Source: Hydractinia symbiolongicarpus
Taxonomy: Eukaryota > Cnidaria > Hydrozoa > Anthoathecata > Hydractiniidae
DNA length: 64,000 nt
NCBI RefSeq assembly: GCF_029227915.1
Contig: NC_079888.1
Location: forward strand, 24,594,001-24,658,000
Direction of reading: 5' to 3'
Made by a program: the position numbers and the translations under genes. Under the pieces are notes generated by a model. The model ran no database searches, was not told the origin of the DNA, and worked only from the letters and a program-made list of their open reading frames with translations. Every line of letters starts with the position of its first letter. Position 1 is the first letter of the stretch. Positions 10,642 to 24,027 of this stretch are shown piece by piece.

Positions 10642-11045
10642 GGGTACTTTCTTTGTATACTTTTGACTATACGGGCCAAGCCGGGATTTACGGGAAATCG
10701 CGGGTTTTCGTTTGCCGGCGATTAAACTTCTTTTATTCAGCGTCTCATCAAAAATGAAAACATTTTTAAAAACTACAAGTCTTATGCGTTTTAGTCGTGA
10801 AAAAATAATTTAAAAAATCGTTCTGGAAATGAGTTTACTCACAGGGTACTTTCTTTGTATACATTCGACTATACGGGCCAAGCCCGGGATTTACGAGAAA
10901 TCGCGGGTTTTCGTTTTCCGGCGATTAAAGCTTTTTCATTAGGCGTCTCATCAAAAATGAAAACATTTTTGAAAACTACAAGTCTCATGCGTTTTAGTGG
11001 TGAAAAAAAATTTAAAAAATCGTTCGGGAAATGAGTTTACTCCCT

Positions 11046-11177
11046 GGGTACTTTCTTTGTATACTTTTGACTATACGGGCCGAGTCTGGGATTTAGGGAA
11101 ATCGCAGGTTTTCGTTTGCCGGCGTTTAAACTGCTTTTATTCGGCGTCTCATCAAAAATGAAATGAGTTTACTCCCT
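11046..11177 (+). repeat. Truncated C monomer 2 (132 bp)
   Basis: It has the same 70-bp deletion and join as the copy at 10106, from which it is 940 bp distant. It is that copy's partner in the 940-bp higher-order repeat. Confidence 0.9.
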
Positions 11178-13032
11178 GGGTACTTTCTTTGTATACTTTT
11201 GACTATACGGGCCAAGCCGGGATTTACGGGAAATCGCGGGTTTTCGTTTGCCGGCGATTAAACTTCTTTTATTCAGCGTCTCATCAAAAATAAAAACATT
11301 TTTTAAAACTACAAGTCTCATGCGTTTTAGTGGTGAAAAAATAATTTAAAAAATCGTTCGGGAAATGAGTTTACTCCCTGGATACTTTCTTTGTATAGTT
11401 TTGACTATACGGGCCGAGTCCGGGATTTACGGGAAATCGCGGATTTTCGTTTGCCGGCGATTAAACTTCTTTTATTCAGCGTCCCATCAAATATGAAATT
11501 ATTTTTGAAAACTACAAGTGTCATGCGTTTAGTGGTAAAAAATTAATATAAAAAATCGTTCGGGAAATGAGTTTACTCCCTGGGTACTTTCTTTAAATAC
11601 TTTTGACTATACGGGCCAAGCCCGGGATTTACGGGAAATCGCGGGTTTTCGTTTGCCGGCGATTAAACTTCTTTTATTCAGCGTCTCATCAAAAATGAAA
11701 ACATTTTTAAAAACTACAAGTCTTATGCGTTTTAGTGGTGAAAAAATAAATTAAAAAATCGTTCTGGAAATGAGTTTACTCCCTGGGTACTTTCTTTGTA
11801 TACTTTTGACTATACGGGCCGAGTTTGGGATTTAGGGAAATCGCAGGTTTTCGTTTGCCGGAGATTAAACTGCTTTTATTCAGCGTCTCATCAAAAATGA
11901 AAACATTTTTGAAAACTACAAGTCTTATGCGTTTAGTGGTGAAAAAATAATTTAAAAAATCGTTCGAGAAATGAGTTTACTCCCTGGGTACTTTCTTTGT
12001 ATACTTTTGACTATACGGGCCAGGTCGGGATTTACGGGAAATCGCGGGTTTTCGTTTGCCGGCGATTAAACTTCTTTTATTCAGCGTCTCATCAAAAATG
12101 AAAACATTTTTAAATACTACAAGTCTTATGCGTTTTAGTGGTGAAAAAATAATTTAAAAAATCGTTCTGGAAATGAGTTTACTCACAGGGTACTTTCTTT
12201 GTATACATTCGACTATACGTGCCAAGCCCGGGATTTACGGGAAATCGCGGGTTTTCGTTTTCCGGCGATTAAACCTCTTTCATTAGGCGTCTCATCAAAA
12301 ATGAAAACATTTTTGAAAACTACAAGTCTCATGCGTTTTATTGGTGAAAAAAAAATTTAAAAAATCGTTCGGGAAATGAGTTTACTCCCTGGGTACTTTC
12401 TTTGTATACTTTTGACTATACGGGCCGAGTCTGGGATTTAGGGAAATCGCAGGTTTTCGTTTGCCGGCGTTTAAACTGCTTTTATTCGGCGTCTCATCAA
12501 AAATGAAAACATTTTTAAAAACTACAAGTCTTATGCGTTTTAGTGGTGAAAAAATAATTTAAAAAATCGTAATGGAAATGAGTTTACTCACAGGGTACTT
12601 TCTTTGTATACATTCGACTATACGGCCAAGCCCAGGATTTACGGGAAATCGCGGGTTTTCGTTTTCCGGCGATTAAACCTCTTTCATTAAGCGTCTCATC
12701 AAAAATGAAAACATTTTTGAAAACTACAAGTCTTATGCGTTTTAGTGCTGAAAAAAAACTTAAAAAATCGTTCGGGAAATGAGTTTACTCCCTGGGTACT
12801 TTCTTTGTATACATTCGACTATACGGGCCAAGCCCCGGATTTACGGGAAAACGCGGGATTTCGTTTGCCGGCGATTAAACCTCTTTCATTAAGCGTCTCA
12901 TCAAAAATGAAAACATTTTTGAAAACTACAAGTCTCATGCGTTTTAGTGGTGAAAAAATAATTTAAAAAATCGTTCGGGAAATGAGTTTACTCCCTGGGT
13001 ACTTTCTTTGTATACTTTTGACTATACGGGCC

Positions 13033-13840
13033 GAGTTTGGGATTTAGGGAAATCGCAGGTTTTCGTTTGCCGGCGATTAAACTGCTTTTATTCAGCGTCT
13101 CATCAAAAATGAAAACATTTTTGAAAACTACAAGTCTTATGCGTTTAGTGGTGAAAAAATAATTTAAAAAATCGTTCGGGAAATGAGTTTACTCCCTGGG
13201 TACTTTCTTTGTATACATTCGACTATACGGGCCAAGCCCCGGATTTACGGGAAAACGCGGGATTTCGTTTGCCGGCGATTAAACCTCTTTCATTAAGCGT
13301 CTCATCAAAAATGAAAACATTTTTGAAAACTACAAGTCTCATGCGTTTTAGTGGTGAAAAAATAATTTAAAAAATCGTTCGGGAAATGAGTTTACTCCCT
13401 GGGTACTTTCTTTGTATACTTTTGACTATACGGGCCGAGTTTGGGATTTAGGGAAATCGCAGGTTTTCGTTTGCCGGCGATTAAACTGCTTTTATTCAGC
13501 GTCTCATCAAAAATGAAAACATTTCTGAAAACTACAAGTCTTATGCGTTTAGTGGTGAAAAAATAATTTAAAAAATCGTTCGGGAAATGAGTTTACTCCC
13601 TGGGTACTTTCTTTGTATACATTCGACTATACGGGCCAAGCCCCGGATTTACGGGAAAACGCGGGATTTCGTTTGCCGGCGATTAAACCTCTTTCATTAA
13701 GCGTCTCATCAAAAATGAAAACATTTTTGAAAACTACAAGTCTCATGCGTTTTAGTGGTGAAAAAATAATTTAAAAAATCGTTCGGGAAATGAGTTTACT
13801 CCCTGGGTACTTTCTTTGTATACTTTGGACTATACGGGCC
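13033..13840 (+). repeat. 404-bp C-D dimer tandem repeat
   Basis: Family C (GAGTTTGGGATTTAGGG) and family D (AAGCCCCGGATTTACGGG) alternate. The C marker recurs at 13033, 13437 and 13841, a period of 404. The same dimer reappears inside the larger units that follow up to about 18.5 kb, so it is the building block from which those were expanded. Confidence 0.85.
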
Positions 13841-16800
13841 GAGTTTGGGATTTAGGGAAATCGCAGGTTTTCGTTTGCCGGCGATTAAACTGCTTTAATT
13901 CAGCGTCTCATCAAAAATAAAAACATTTTTGAAAACTACAAGTCTTATGCGTTTAGTGGTGAAAAAATAATTTAAAAAATCGTTCGGGAAATGAGTTTAC
14001 TCCCTGGGTACTTTCTTTGTATACTTTTGACTATACGGGCCAGGTCGGGATTTACAGGAAATCGCGGGTTTTCGTTTGCCGGCGATTAAACTTCTTTTAT
14101 TCAGCGTCTCATCAAAAATGAAAACATTTTTAAAAACTACAAGTCTTACGCGTTTTAGTGGTGAAAAAATAATTTAAAAAATCGTTCTGGAAATGAGTTT
14201 ACTCACAGGGTACTTTCTTTGTATACATTCGACTATACGGCCAAGCCCAGGATTTACGGGAAATCGCGGGTTTTCGTTTTCCGGCGATTAAACCTCTTTC
14301 ATTAAGCGTCTCATCAAAAATGAAAACATTTTTGAAAACTACAAGTCTTATGCGTTTTAGTGCTGAAAAAAACTTAAAAAATCGTTCGGGAAATGAGTTT
14401 ACTCCCTGGGTACTTTCTTTGTATACATTCGACTATACGGGCCAAGCCCCGGATTTACGGGAAAACGCGGGATTTCGTTTGCCGGCGATTAAACCTCTTT
14501 CATTAAGCGTCTCATCAAAAATAAAAACATTTTTGAAAACTACAAGTCTCATGCGTTTTAGTGGTGGAAAAATAATTTAAAAAATCGTTCGGGAAATGAG
14601 TTTACTCCCTGGGTACTTTCTTTGTATACTTTTGACTATACGGGCCGAGTTTGGGATTTAGGGAAATCGCAGGTTTTCGTTTGCCGGCGATTAAACTGCT
14701 TTTATTCAGCGTCTCATCAAAAATGAAAACATTTTTGAAAACTACAAGTCTTATGCGTTTAGTGGTGAAAAAATAATTTAAAAAATCGTTCGGGAAATGA
14801 GTTTACTCCCTGGGTACTTTCTTTGTATACATTCGACTATACGGGCCAAGCCCCGGATTTACGGGAAAACGCGGGATTTCGTTTGCCGGCGATTAAACCT
14901 CTTTCATTAAGCGTCTCATCAAAAATGAAAACATTTTTGAAAACTACAAGTCTCATGCGTTTTAGTGGTGAAAAAATAATTTAAAAAATCGTTCGGGAAA
15001 TGAGTTTACTCCCTGGGTACTTTCTTTGTATACTTTGGACTATACGGGCCGAGTTTGGGATTTAGGGAAATCGCAGGTTTTCGTTTGCCGGCGATTAAAC
15101 TGCTTTAATTCAGCGTCTCATCAAAAATAAAAACATTTTTGAAAACTACAAGTCTTATGCGTTTAGTGGTGAAAAAATAATTTAAAAAATCGTTCGGGAA
15201 ATGAGTTTACTCCCTGGGTACTTTCTTTGTATACTTTTGACTATACGGGCCAGGTCGGGATTTACAGGAAATCGCGGGTTTTCGTTTGCCGGCGATTAAA
15301 CTTCTTTTATTCAGCGTCTCATCAAAAATGAAAACATTTTTAAAAACTACAAGTCTTACGCGTTTTAGTGGTGAAAAAATAATTTAAAAAATCGTTCTGG
15401 AAATGAGTTTACTCACAGGGTACCTTCTTTGTATACATTCGACTATACGGCCAAGCCCAGGATTTACGGGAAATCGCGGGTTTTCGTTTTCCGGCGATTA
15501 AACCTCTTTCATTAAGCGTCTCATCAAAAATGAAAACATTTTTGAAAACTACAAGTCTTATGCGTTTTAGTGCTGAAAAAAACTTAAAAAATCGTTCGGG
15601 AAATGAGTTTACTCCCTGGGTACTTTCTTTGTATACATTCGACTATACGGGCCAAGCCCCGGATTTACGGGAAAACGCGGGATTTCGTTTGCCGGCGATT
15701 AAACCTCTTTCATTAAGCGTCTCATCAAAAATAAAAACATTTTTGAAAACTACAAGTCTCATGCGTTTTAGTGGTGGAAAAATAATTTAAAAAATCGTTC
15801 GGGAAATGAGTTTACTCCCTGGGTACTTTCTTTGTATACTTTTGACTATACGGGCCGAGTTTGGGATTTAGGGAAATCGCAGGTTTTCGTTTGCCGGCGA
15901 TTAAACTGCTTTTATTCAGCGTCTCATCAAAAATGAAAACATTTTTGAAAACTACAAGTCTTATGCGTTTAGTGGTGAAAAAATAATTGAAAAAATCGTT
16001 CGGGAAATGAGTTTACTCCCTGGGTACTTTCTTTGTATACATTCGACTATACGGGCCAAGCCCCGGATTTACGGGAAAACGCGGGATTTCGTTTGCCGGC
16101 GATTAAACCTCTTTCATTAAGCGTCTCATCAAAAATGAAAACATTTTTGAAAACTACAAGTCTCATGCGTTTTAGTGGTGAAAAAATAATTTAAAAAATC
16201 GTTCGGGAAATGAGTTTACTCCCTGGGTACTTTCTTTGTATACTTTTGACTATACGGGCCGAGTTTGGGATTTAGGGAAATCGCAGGTTTTCGTTTGCCG
16301 GCGATTAAACTGCTTTTATTCAGCGTCTCATCAAAAATGAAAACATTTCTGAAAACTACAAGTCTTATGCGTTTAGTGGTGAAAAAATAATTTAAAAAAT
16401 CGTTCGGGAAATGAGTTTACTCCCTGGGTACTTTCTTTGTATACATTCGACTATACGGGCCAAGCCCCGGATTTACGGGAAAACGGGGGATTTCGTTTGC
16501 CGGCGATTAAACCTCTTTCATTAAGCGTCTCATCAAAAATGAAAACATTTTTGAAAACTACAAGTCTCATGCGTTTTAGTGGTGAAAAAATAATTTAAAA
16601 AATCGTTCGGGAAATGAGTTTACTCCCTGGGTACTTTCTTTGTATACTTTGGACTATACGGGCCGAGTTTGGGATTTAGGGAAATCGCAGGTTTTCGTTT
16701 GCCGGCGATTAAACTGCTGTTATTCAGCGTCTCATCAAAAATAAAAACATTTTTGAAAACTACAAGTCTTATGCGTTTAGTGGTGAAAAAATAATTTAAA

Positions 16801-18470
16801 AAATCGTTCGGGAAATGAGTTTACTCCATGGGTACTTTCTTTGTATACTTTTGACTATACGGGCCAGGTCGGGATTTACAGGAAATCGCGGGTTTTCGTT
16901 TGCCGGCGATTAAACTTCTTTTATTCAGCGTCTCATCAAAAATGAAAACATTTTTAAAAACTACAAGTCTTACGCGTTTTAGTGGTGAAAAAATAATTTA
17001 AAAAATCGTTCTGGAAATGAGTTTACTCACAGGGTACTTTCTTTGTATACATTCGACTATACGGGCCAAGCCCGGGATTTACGGGAAATCGCGGGTTTTC
17101 GTTTTCCGGCGATTAAACTTCTTTTATTCAGCGTCTCATCAAAAATGAAAACATTTTTAAAAACTACAAGTCTTACGCGTTTTAGTGGTGAAAAAATAAT
17201 TTAAAAAATCGTTCTGGAAATGAGTTTACTCACAGGGTACTTTCTTTGTATACATTCGACTATACGGCCAAGCCCAGGATTTACGGGAAATCGCGGGTTT
17301 TCGTTTTCCGGCGATTAAACCTCTTTCATTAAGCGTCTCATCAAAAATGAAAACATTTTTGAAAACTACAAGTCTTATGCGTTTTAGTGCTGAAAAAAAC
17401 TTAAAAAATCGTTCGGGAAATGAGTTTACTCCCTGGGTACTTTCTTTGTATACATTCGACTATACGGGCCAAGCCCCGGATTTACGGGAAAACGCGGGAT
17501 TTCGTTTGCCGGCGATTAAACCTCTTTCATTAAGCGTCTCATCAAAAATAAAAACATTTTTGAAAACTACAAGTCTCATGCGTTTTAGTGGTGGAAAAAT
17601 AATTTAAAAAATCGTTCGGGAAATGAGTTTACTCCCTGGGTACTTTCTTTGTATACTTTTGACTATACGGGCCGAGTTTGGGATTTAGGGAAATCGCAGG
17701 TTTTCGTTTGCCGGCGATTAAACTGCTTTTATTCAGCGTCTCATCAAAAATGAAAACATTTTTGAAAACTACAAGTCTTATGCGTTTAGTGGTGAAAAAA
17801 TAATTGAAAAAATCGTTCGGGAAATGAGTTTACTCCCTGGGTACTTTCTTTGTATACATTCGACTATACGGGCCAAGCCCCGGATTTACGGGAAAACGCG
17901 GGATTTCGTTTGCCGGCGATTAAACCTCTTTCATTAAGCGTCTCATCAAAAATGAAAACATTTTTGAAAACTACAAGTCTCATGCGTTTTAGTGGTGAAA
18001 AAATAATTTAAAAAATCGTTCGGGAAATGAGTTTACTCCCTGGGTACTTTCTTTGTATACTTTTGACTATACGGGCCGAGTTTGGGATTTAGGGAAATCG
18101 CAGGTTTTCGTTTGCCGGCGATTAAACTGCTTTTATTCAGCGTCTCATCAAAAATGAAAACATTTCTGAAAACTACAAGTCTTATGCGTTTAGTGGTGAA
18201 AAAATAATTTAAAAAATCGTTCGGGAAATGAGTTTACTCCCTGGGTACTTTCTTTGTATACATTCGACTATACGGGCCAAGCCCCGGATTTACGGGAAAA
18301 CGCGGGATTTCGTTTGCCGGCGATTAAACCTCTTTCATTAAGCGTCTCATCAAAAATGAAAACATTTTTGAAAACTACAAGTCTCATGCGTTTTAGTGGT
18401 GAAAAAATAATTTAAAAAATCGTTCGGGAAATGAGTTTACTCCCTGGGTACTTTCTTTGTATACTTTAGA
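13821..18470 (+). repeat. Higher-order unit present as 6-, 8- and 9-monomer versions
   Basis: The rare TACTTTGGAC variant marks unit starts at 13821, 15031 and 16645, and its TACTTTAGAC derivative marks 18462. The intervals are 1210, 1614 and 1817 bp, or 6, 8 and 9 monomers. The 8-mer contains an additional C-D dimer. The 9-mer also carries an extra monomer at about 17037-17238 that begins as family B (CATTCGAC, CGTTTTCCGG) and ends as family A (CTTCTTTTATTCAGCG, AAGTCTTACGCG), as expected of an unequal exchange. Other shared markers are GGCCAGGTCGGGATTTACAGG at about 14038, 15248 and 16862. Confidence 0.85.
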
Positions 18471-20870
18471 CTATACGGGCCGAGTTTGGGATTTAGGGAA
18501 ATCGCAGGTTTTCGTTTGCCGGCGATTAAACTGCTGTTATTCAGCGTCTCATCAAAAATAAAAACATTTTTGAAAACTACAAGTCTTATGCGTTTAGTGG
18601 TGAAAAAATAATTTAAAAAATCGTTCGGGAAATGAGTTTACTCCATGGGTACTTTCTTTGTATACTTTTGACTATACGGGCCAGGTCGGGATTTACAGGA
18701 AATCGCGGGTTTTCGTTTGCCGGCGATTAAACTTCTTTTATTCAGCGTCTCATCAAAAATGAAAACATTTTTAAAAACTACAAGTCTTACGCGTTATAGT
18801 GGTGAAAAAATAATTTAAAAAATCGTTCTGGAAATGAGTTTACTCACAGGGTACTTTCTTTGTATACATTCGACTATACGGGCCAAGCCCGGGATTTACG
18901 GGAAATCGCGGGTTTTCGTTTTCCGGCGATTAAACCTCTTTCATTAGGCGTCTCATCAAAAATGAAAACATTTTTGAAAACTACAAGTCTCATGCGTTTT
19001 AGTGGTGAAAAAAAAATTTAAAAAATCGTTCGGGAAATGAGTTTACTCCCTGGGTACTTTCTTTGTATACTTTTGACTATACGGGCCGAGTCTGGGATTT
19101 AGGGAAATCGCAGGTTTTCGTTTGCCGGCGTTTAAACTGCTTTTATTCGGCGTCTCATCAAAAATGAAAACATTTTTAAAAACTACAAGTCTCATGCGTT
19201 TTAGTGGTGAAAAAATAATTTTAAAAATCGTTCGGGAAATGAGTTTACTCCCTGGGTACTTTCTTTGTATACTTTTGACTATACGGAACAAGCCGGGATT
19301 TACGGGAAATCGCAGGTTTTCGTTTGCCGGCGATTAAACTTCTTTTATTCAGCGTCTCATCAAAAATGAAAACATTTTTAAAAACTACAAGTCTCATGCG
19401 TTTTAGTGCTGAAAAAAAACTTAAAAAATCGTTCGGGAAATGAGTTTACTCCCTGGGTACTTTCTTTGTATACATTCGACTATACGGGCCAAGCCCCGGA
19501 TTTACGGGAAAACGCGGGATTTCGTTTGCCGGCGATTAAACTGCTTTTATTCAGCGTCTCATCAAAAATGAAAACATTTTTGAAAACTACAAGTCTTATG
19601 CGTTTAGTGGTGAAAAAATAATTTAAAAAATCGTTCGGGAAATGAGTTTACTCCCTGGGTACTTTCTTTGTATACTTTTGACTATACGGGCCAGGTCGGG
19701 ATTTACAGGAAATCGCGGGTTTTCGTTTGCCGGCGATTAAACTTCTTTTATTCAGCGTCTCATCAAAAATGAAAACATTTTTAAAAACTACAAGTCTTAT
19801 GCGTTTTAGTGGTGAAAAAATAATTTAAAAAATCGTTCTGGAAATGAGTTTACTCACAGGGTACTTTCTTTGTATACATTCGACTATACGGGCCAAGCCC
19901 GGGATTTACGGGAAATCGCGGGTTTTCGTTTTCCGGCGATTAAACCTCTTTCATTAGGCGTCTCATCAAAAATGAAAACATTTTTGAAAACTACAAGTCT
20001 CATGCGTTTTAGTGGTGAAAAAAAAATTTAAAAAATCGTTCGGGAAATGAGTTTACTCCCTGGGTACTTTCTTTGTATACTTTTGACTATACGGGCCGAG
20101 TCTGGGATTTAGGGAAATCGCAGGTTTTCGTTTGCCGGCGTTTAAACTGCTTTTATTCGGCGTCTCATCAAAAATGAAAACATTTTTAAAAACTACAAGT
20201 CTCATGCGTTTTAGTGGTGAAAAAATAATTTAAAAAATCGTTCGGGAAATGAGTTTACTCACAGGGTACTTTCTTTGTATACATTCGACAATACGGGCCA
20301 AGCCCGGGATTTACGGGAAATCGCGGGTTTTCGTTTTCCGGCGATTAAACCTCTTTCATTAAGCGTCTCATCAAAAATGAAAACATTTTTGAAAACTACA
20401 AGTCTTATGCGTTTAGTGGTGAAAAAATAATTTAAAAAATCGTTCGGGAAATGAGTTTACTCCCTGGGTACTTTCTTTGTATACTTTTGACTATACGGGC
20501 CAAGCTGGGATTTACGGGAAATCGCGGGTTTTCGTTTGCCGGCGATTAAACTTCTTTTATTCAGCGTCTCATCAAAAATGAAAACATTTTTAAAAACTAC
20601 AAGTCTTATGCGTTTTAGTGGTGAAAAAATAATTTAAAAAATCGTTCTGGAAATGAGTTTACTCACAGGGTACTTTCTTTGTATACATTCGACTATACGG
20701 GCCAAGCCCGGGATTTACGGGAAATCGCGGGTTTTCGTTTTCCGGCGATTAAACCTCTTTCATTAGGCGTCTCATCAAAAATGAAAATATTTTTGAAAAC
20801 TACAAGTCTCATGCGTTTTAGTGGTGAAAAAAAAATTTAAAAAATCGTTCGGGAAATGAGTTTACTCCCT

Positions 20871-21002
20871 GGGTACTTTCTTTGTATACTTTTGACTATA
20901 CGGGCCGAGTCTGGGATTTAGGGAAATCGCAGGTTTTCGTTTGCCGGCATTTAAACTGCTTTTATTCGGCGTCTCATCAAAAATGAAATGAGTTTACTCC
21001 CT
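20871..21002 (+). repeat. Truncated C monomer 3 (132 bp)
   Basis: It has the same deletion join. This copy carries the private variant GCCGGCATTTAAACTGC, which it shares only with the copy at 23359, its partner in the 2488-bp duplication. Confidence 0.9.
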
Positions 21003-21407
21003 GGGTACTTTCTTTGTATACTTTTGACTATACGGGCCAAGCCGGGATTTACGGAAAATCGCGAGTTTTCGTTTGCCGGCGATTAAACTTCTTTTATTCA
21101 GCGTCTCATCAAAAATAAAAACATTTTTAAAAACTACAAGTCTTATGCGTTTTAGTGGTGAAAAAATAATTTAAAAAATCGTTCTGGAAATGAGTTTACT
21201 CACAGGGTACTTTCTTTGTATACATTCGACTATACGGGCCAAGCCCGGGATTTACGGGAAATCGCGGGTTTTCGTTTTCCGGCGATTAAACTTCTTTCAT
21301 TAGGCGTCTCATCAAAAATGAAAACATTTTTGAAAACTACAAGTCTCATGCGTTTTAGTGGTGAAAAAAAAATTTAAAAAATCGTTTGGGAAATGAGTTT
21401 ACTCCCA

Positions 21408-21539
21408 GGGTACTTTCTTTGTATACTTTTGACTATACGGGCCGAGTCTGGGATTTAGGGAAATCGCAGGTTTTCGTTTGCCGGCGTTTAAACTGCTTTT
21501 ATTCGGCGTCTCATCAAAAATGAAATGAGTTTACTCCCT
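21408..21539 (+). repeat. Truncated C monomer 4 (132 bp)
   Basis: It has the same deletion join. It is preceded by the rare ATCGTTTGGGAAATG tail and begins after ACTCCCAGGG. It is paired with the copy at 23896 by the 2488-bp duplication. Confidence 0.9.
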
Positions 21540-22549
21540 GGGTACTTTCTTTGTATACTTTTGACTATACGGGCCAAGCCGGGATTTACGGGAAATCGCG
21601 GGTTTTCATTTGCCGGCGATTAAACCTCTTTCATTAAGCGTCTCATCAAAAATGAAAACATTTTTGAAAACTACAAGTCTTATGCGTTTAGTGATGAAAA
21701 AATAATTTAAAAAATCGTTCGGGAAATGAGTTTACTCCCTGGGTACTTTCTTTGTATACTTTTGACTATACGGGCCAAGCCGGGATTTACGGGAAATCGC
21801 GGGTTTTCGTTTGCCGGCGATTAAACTTCTTTTATTCAGCGTCTCATCAAAAATGAAAACATTTTTAAAAACTACAAGTCTTATGCGTTTCAGTGGTGAA
21901 AAAATAATTTAAAAAATCGTTCTGGAAATGAGTTTACTCACAGGGTACTTTCTTTGTATACATTCGACTATACGGGCCAAGCCCGGGATTTACGGGAAAT
22001 CGCGGGTTTTCGTTTTCCGGCGATTAAACCTCTTTCATTAAGCGTCTCATCAAAAATGAAAACATTTTTGAAAACTACAAGTCTTATGCGTTTAGTGGTG
22101 AAAAAATAATTTAAAAAATCGTTCGGGAAATGAGTTTACTCCCTGTGTACTTTCTTTGTATACTTTTGACTATACGGGCCAAGCCGGGATTTACGGGAAA
22201 TCGCGGGTTTTCGTTTGCCGGCGATTAAACTTCTTTTATTCAGCGTCTCATCAAAAATGAAAACATTTTTAAAAACTACAAGTCTTATGCGTTTCAGTGG
22301 TGAAAAAATAATTTAAAAAATCGTTCTGGAAATGAGTTTACTCACAGGGTACTTTCTTTGTATACATTCGACTATACGGGCCAAGCCCGGGATTTACGGG
22401 AAATCGCGGGTTTTCGTTTTCCGGCGATTAAACCTCTTTCATTAGGCGTCTCATCAAAAATGAAAACATTTTTGAAAACTACAAGTCTCATGCGTTTTAG
22501 TGGTGAAAAAAAAATTTAAAAAATCGTTCGGGAAATGAGTTTACTCCCT

Positions 22550-22751
22550 GGGTACTTTCTTTGTATACTTTTGACTATACGGGCCGAGTCTGGGATTTAG
22601 GGAAATCGCAGGTTTTCGTTTGCCGGCGTTTAAACTGCTTTTATTCGGCGTCTCATCAAAAATGAAAACATTTTTAAAAACTACAAGTCTCATGCGTTTT
22701 AGTGGTGAAAAAATAATTTAAAAAATCGTTCGGGAAATGAGTTTACTCACA
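22550..22751 (+). repeat. Monomer family C, representative full-length copy
   Basis: Family C is recognised by GGGCCGAGTCTGGGATT (or GAGTTTGGGATT), TTTAGGGAAATCGCAGG, GCCGGCGTTTAAACTGC (or GCGATTAAACTGC) and TTATTCGGCG or TTATTCAGCG. The GTTTAAAC octamer in the first subtype arose by one substitution in the common GATTAAAC. The fourth G tract of the core is only GG. Full-length copies such as this are 202 bp. A subset has lost 70 bp and is listed separately. C most often follows a B monomer whose tail reads GTGAAAAAAAAATTTAAA. Confidence 0.88.
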
Positions 22752-23358
22752 GGGTACTTTCTTTGTATACATTCGACAATACGGGCCAAGCCCGGGATTT
22801 ACGGGAAATCGCGGGTTTTCGTTTTCCGGCGATTAAACCTCTTTCATTAAGCGTCTCATCAAAAATGAAAACATTTTTGAAAACTACAAGTCTTATGCGT
22901 TTAGTGGTGAAAAAATAATTTAAAAAATCGTTCGGGAAATGAGTTTACTCCCTGGGTACTTTCTTTGTATACTTTTGACTATACGGGCCAAGCTGGGATT
23001 TACGGGAAATCGCGGGTTTTCGTTTGCCGGCGATTAAACTTCTTTTATTCAGCGTCTCATCAAAAATGAAAACATTTTTAAAAACTACAAGTCTTATGCG
23101 TTTTAGTGGTGAAAAAATAATTTAAAAAATCGTTCTGGAAATGAGTTTACTCACAGGGTACTTTCTTTGTATACATTCGACTATACGGGCCAAGCCCGGG
23201 ATTTACGGGAAATCGCGGGTTTTCGTTTTCCGGCGATTAAACCTCTTTCATTAGGCGTCTCATCAAAAATGAAAATATTTTTGAAAACTACAAGTCTCAT
23301 GCGTTTTAGTGGTGAAAAAAAAATTTAAAAAATCGTTCGGGAAATGAGTTTACTCCCT

Positions 23359-23490
23359 GGGTACTTTCTTTGTATACTTTTGACTATACGGGCCGAGTCT
23401 GGGATTTAGGGAAATCGCAGGTTTTCGTTTGCCGGCATTTAAACTGCTTTTATTCGGCGTCTCATCAAAAATGAAATGAGTTTACTCCCT
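23359..23490 (+). repeat. Truncated C monomer 5 (132 bp)
   Basis: This is the second copy of the monomer at 20871, displaced by 2488 bp, with the same private GGCATTTAAAC variant and the same deletion join. Confidence 0.9.
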
Positions 23491-23895
23491 GGGTACTTTC
23501 TTTGTATACTTTTGACTATACGGGCCAAGCCGGGATTTACGGAAAATCGCGAGTTTTCGTTTGCCGGCGATTAAACTTCTTTTATTCAGCGTCTCATCAA
23601 AAATAAAAACATTTTTAAAAACTACAAGTCTTATGCGTTTTAGTGGTGAAAAAATAATTTAAAAAATCGTTCTGGAAATGAGTTTACTCACAGGGTACTT
23701 TCTTTGTATACATTCGACTATACGGGCCAAGCCCGGGATTTACGGGAAATCGCGGGTTTTCGTTTTCCGGCGATTAAACTTCTTTCATTAGGCGTCTCAT
23801 CAAAAATGAAAACATTTTTGAAAACTACAAGTCTCATGCGTTTTAGTGGTGAAAAAAAAATTTAAAAAATCGTTTGGGAAATGAGTTTACTCCCA

Positions 23896-24027
23896 GGGTA
23901 CTTTCTTTGTATACTTTTGACTATACGGGCCGAGTCTGGGATTTAGGGAAATCGCAGGTTTTCGTTTGCCGGCGTTTAAACTGCTTTTATTCGGCGTCTC
24001 ATCAAAAATGAAATGAGTTTACTCCCT
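23896..24027 (+). repeat. Truncated C monomer 6 (132 bp)
   Basis: This is the second copy of the monomer at 21408, displaced by 2488 bp, with the same flanks and deletion join. Confidence 0.9.

Larger units (their letters stand above)
9890..11300 (+). repeat. 940-bp higher-order repeat containing a 132-bp monomer
   Basis: Five units, one of them the truncated C monomer, repeat with period 940 (four full monomers plus 132). The truncation point falls at 10211-10230 and 11151-11170. Copies differ by several substitutions, for example GCCCGGTATTTACGGG near 9943 against GCCCGGGATTTACGAG near 10883. The right copy ends in an A monomer with CATTTTTTAAAAC at about 11298. Confidence 0.75.

Noticed and set aside
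22621-22640. GTTTAAAC palindrome in family C as a protein site
   Set aside because: It results from one substitution in the usual GATTAAAC and is limited to one C subtype. There is no further support.
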